A DNA stretch of 64,000 nt from contig NZ_CP058907.1 in assembly GCF_013415845.1 (NCBI RefSeq), positions 4,914,501-4,978,500 on the forward strand. Direction: 5' to 3'. Made by a program: the position numbers and the translations under genes. The stretch's first letter is position 1; every line of letters starts with the position of its first letter. This DNA is from Rhodopseudomonas palustris (GTDB lineage Bacteria; Pseudomonadota; Alphaproteobacteria; Rhizobiales; Xanthobacteraceae). This document shows, piece by piece, positions 61,872 through 64,000 of the stretch. The notes under the pieces were generated by a model. That model was not told where the DNA came from. It worked only from the letters and a program-made list of their open reading frames with translations, and did not search any database.

Positions 61872-62484
61872 TGAGCCAGCCGTGACGGATCGGGAAACCC
61901 TCGCCGCCGAGCAGCGAAATCGTCTCGTACAGCGGCAGCCCGACGACGTTGGTGTAGGAGCCGACCAGCTTGACCACGAACGAGCCGGCGATGCCCTGCA
62001 CCGCATAGCCGCCAGCCTTGCCGCGCCATTCGCCGGAGCCGACATAGCCGGCGATGTCCTCTTCCGACAGCCGCTTGAACCGCACCCGGGTCTCGACCAG
62101 GCGCTGGCGGAATGCTTCCTTCGGCGTGACCAGGCAGACCGCGGTATAGACGCGGTGGTTGCGACCCGACAGCAGCCGCAGGCACTGCGAGGCTTCGTCG
62201 GTCAGCTCGGCCTTCGGAAGGATGCGGCGGCCGACCGCCACCACGGTGTCGGCGGCGAGCAGATACGAGCCGCGCAGATCATCGTCGAGCTGGATCGACT
62301 GCAGCGCCGCCTCGGCCTTGGCGCGGGCCAGCCGGTTGGCGCAGGCGCGCGGCAGCTCGCCGCGGATCGGCGTTTCGTCGACGTCCGCCGGCCGCAGCGC
62401 ATCGGGCTCGATGCCGGCCTGATTGAGCAGCGCGAGCCGTCGCGGCGAGCCGGAGGCGAGAACGAGTTTGGGGCGGCCGAGCAT
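61861..62484 (-). CDS. maf: Maf-like nucleotide pyrophosphatase
   Basis: A 207-residue Maf protein that hydrolyses non-canonical or canonical nucleoside triphosphates. The start is [20 protein letters not shown], with the hallmark SxSPRR; further blocks are [25 protein letters not shown] and [11 protein letters not shown] with SYTNVVGLP. The ATG at 62484 is the normal Maf N-terminus; the frame runs 28 codons further upstream. The order maf - yacG - tRNA-Phe is common in alphaproteobacteria. Confidence 0.94.
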   Translation of the reverse strand: MLGRPKLVLASGSPRRLALLNQAGIEPDALRPADVDETPIRGELPRACANRLARAKAEAALQSIQLDDDLRGSYLLAADTVVAVGRRILPKAELTDEASQCLRLLSGRNHRVYTAVCLVTPKEAFRQRLVETRVRFKRLSEEDIAGYVGSGEWRGKAGGYAVQGIAGSFVVKLVGSYTNVVGLPLYETISLLGGEGFPIRHGWLNAG

Positions 62485-62580
62485 GCGGAACTTTTGATTC
62501 GACAGGGTGGCGGGAGAGAGCGCGGAACCTATCGGAAGGCGCGTGCCGGGACAACAGGCGCCGGGCACAGAGCAGGACAG

Positions 62581-63747
62581 TCAACGCGCCGGCCAGTTCC
62601 AGGATGGGCGCTCGCCGTCGCGGACCAGCGTCTCGCTCAGCTCTTTCTCGAGCACGATCTCGCGGCTGTCCGCCTCGCGGCGCAGCGCCGATACCAGTCC
62701 GTCGGCATGCGACACCACGACGATCTGCGAGCGTGTCGCGGCTGCGGCGATCAGCCGGGCGAGCGGCGCGAGAAGATCGGGGTGCAGGCTGGCCTCAGGC
62801 TCGTTGAGGATCATCAGCTCGGGCGGCCGCGGCGACAGCAGCGCGGCGACCAGCAGCAGGTAGCGCAGCGTGCCGTCCGACAATTCAGCGGCTTTCAGGG
62901 GACGCAGCAGGCCGTGCTGCTCCATCGCCAGTTCGAAATAACCGTCGGCCTCGGACACCTCGAGGCGCGCACGCGGAAAAGCATCGTCGATGGTGGCCGC
63001 GAGCGCCTCGTGATCGCCGATCTCCAGGACGGTCTGGATCGCTGCCGCCAGATCGGCACCGTCGCCGCCGAGCACCGGCGTGCGGGTGCCGATCTGCGGC
63101 CGCCGCGCCGGGGCGTCGCGATCGGTACGCAACTGATCATAGAACCGCCAGTCCCGCATCCGGTCGCGCAGCAGCAATAGTTCGAGCGCTTCACGCGGAT
63201 CGGCGCCGTGAGTCATCATGCTGTCGGCGGGGCTCAGCGACCGATACACCTCGCGCCACTGGCCGCCGTCGTCACGCACCCGCACGAACGGACCGCGCCG
63301 TTCGGCGAACGCGTTGGCGCGGCCGAGCAGTTCGCCGGTCCACACGGTCTCGACCTTGATCTCCGGATCGCGCGTGAACCTCGATGCGCGCGGCCCATCC
63401 GGCGGCGGCGGCAGGCCGAGATCGATCGCGTAGCCGTAATCCGGGCCGGCGAAACCGAGCTTCAGGCTGACGCGGGTGCTACGCGTCGTGCCCTGCACCG
63501 GATGAACGCCGCGCTTCATCGTGCGCGACAGCGTCTCAGGCCCGGCCCACAGCGTCGACGGCAAGCCGCCCTCGGCGGCCAGCGATTGAATCACCCGCCC
63601 TTGCGCGATCTCGGCCAGCAGCCGCAACGCGCGATACAGGCTCGACTTCCCCGTGCCGTTGGCGCCGGTGACGACATTCAGCGGCCCGAGCGACAGCCGA
63701 ACGTCGCGCAACGATCGGTAGCCCGAAACAGCAAGTCGCGTGATCAT
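62581..63747 (-). CDS. AAA ATPase (SMC/RecF-like, AAA_21 type)
   Basis: A 388-residue P-loop ATPase: Walker A TGANGTGKSSLYRAL near residues 27-41, a signature-like LSDGTLRYLLLVAALLS, Walker B ELMILNEPEASLHPDLL, and VVVSHADGLV as the H-loop. The layout is that of RecF/OLD-like single-head ATPases without a long coiled coil and without a TOPRIM nuclease domain. These are often predicted DNA-processing or defence proteins; here no partner nuclease is present. Function not known. Confidence 0.85.
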   Translation of the reverse strand: MITRLAVSGYRSLRDVRLSLGPLNVVTGANGTGKSSLYRALRLLAEIAQGRVIQSLAAEGGLPSTLWAGPETLSRTMKRGVHPVQGTTRSTRVSLKLGFAGPDYGYAIDLGLPPPPDGPRASRFTRDPEIKVETVWTGELLGRANAFAERRGPFVRVRDDGGQWREVYRSLSPADSMMTHGADPREALELLLLRDRMRDWRFYDQLRTDRDAPARRPQIGTRTPVLGGDGADLAAAIQTVLEIGDHEALAATIDDAFPRARLEVSEADGYFELAMEQHGLLRPLKAAELSDGTLRYLLLVAALLSPRPPELMILNEPEASLHPDLLAPLARLIAAAATRSQIVVVSHADGLVSALRREADSREIVLEKELSETLVRDGERPSWNWPAR

Positions 63748-63874
63748 TGCGATTCTCGCGGTGTCCTAACGCTCGATGGATAGCAGATGCGGAGCGAGCG
63801 GCCAAAGCATGGAGCCGCAGTCTGCGAAGTGGGGGCTCTTCTCTTTGCATGCTTGCGCCCCTTCCCCCGCGGAA

Positions 63875-63989
63875 CGTCATTCCGGGGCGCTCGCGCAGCG
63901 AGCGAACCTGGAATCTCGATTTGCAGGAGGCCATGCTCCACAAACTCGGGATTCCGGGTTCGCGCCTGGCGGCGCGCCCCGGAATGACG
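63875..63989. repeat. Family B palindromic intergenic repeat
   Basis: CGTCATTCCGGGGCGCTCGC at the left and GCGCGCCCCGGAATGACG at the right. Closest to the copy at 27346. No gene is seen between it and 63747. Confidence 0.9.
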
Positions 63990-64000
63990 TTCTGCGGGAA

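Overview
The window reads as a chromosomal segment of a high-GC alphaproteobacterium of the Bradyrhizobiaceae, most likely Rhodopseudomonas (inference). The grounds are the mutY–DUF721–dsbA-like–smc and maf–yacG–tRNA-Phe gene orders, a fused trpE(G) with a rhizobial-type leader peptide, TAXI-TRAP transport genes, an FNR/FixK-type box, and two families of palindromic intergenic repeats.

Layout. Positions 1-3.9 kb hold two tandem pairs of a PAS protein followed by a chemotaxis transducer. 4-11.2 kb is a genome-maintenance block: mutY, a DciA-like gene, a Tat-exported thiol oxidoreductase and smc, with a long gap before smc that holds a strong minus-strand promoter and a possible structured RNA. 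11.4-20.3 kb carries an Rsm22-type methyltransferase, a large autotransporter, lemA, an M48 protease, two ParA-like proteins and apt. An intact IS3-family element (20319-21583, CGGG target duplications) sits a few bases upstream of apt. 21.7-24.1 kb is trpE(G) with an 18-residue leader peptide and attenuator. Directly upstream of that promoter is a coupled RusA-like plus nuclease/HEPN gene pair. 25.5-49.1 kb is mostly metabolism, transport and signalling: PhnA-C, OmpW with an FNR/FixK box, PrpE, a radical SAM enzyme, a TAXI-TRAP uptake set, MFS, HWE kinase plus receiver, PhoD, a Bug-type binding protein, a degenerate EAL protein, Nudix, thioesterase and HAD proteins, and small exported proteins.

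Mobile region. A genomic island lies between two perfect 22-bp direct repeats (51365-51386 and 61475-61496). The right copy is the 3' end of tRNA-Phe(GAA). The island carries a tyrosine integrase next to the tRNA, an XRE regulator with inverted operator-like sites, a serine recombinase, a compact protein with family-A DNA polymerase palm motifs, two unrecognised proteins, and a translationally coupled ParB-like protein plus Dam-type methyltransferase. Just left of the island is a decayed P4-type integrase, evidence that the same tRNA was used before.

Right of the tRNA the core genome resumes with yacG, maf and an AAA ATPase. The strongest candidates for undescribed biology are the island's PolA-like protein, the ParB-like/Dam pair, the RusA plus nuclease/HEPN pair, and the structured transcript upstream of smc. 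All functional proposals rest on motif reading only.
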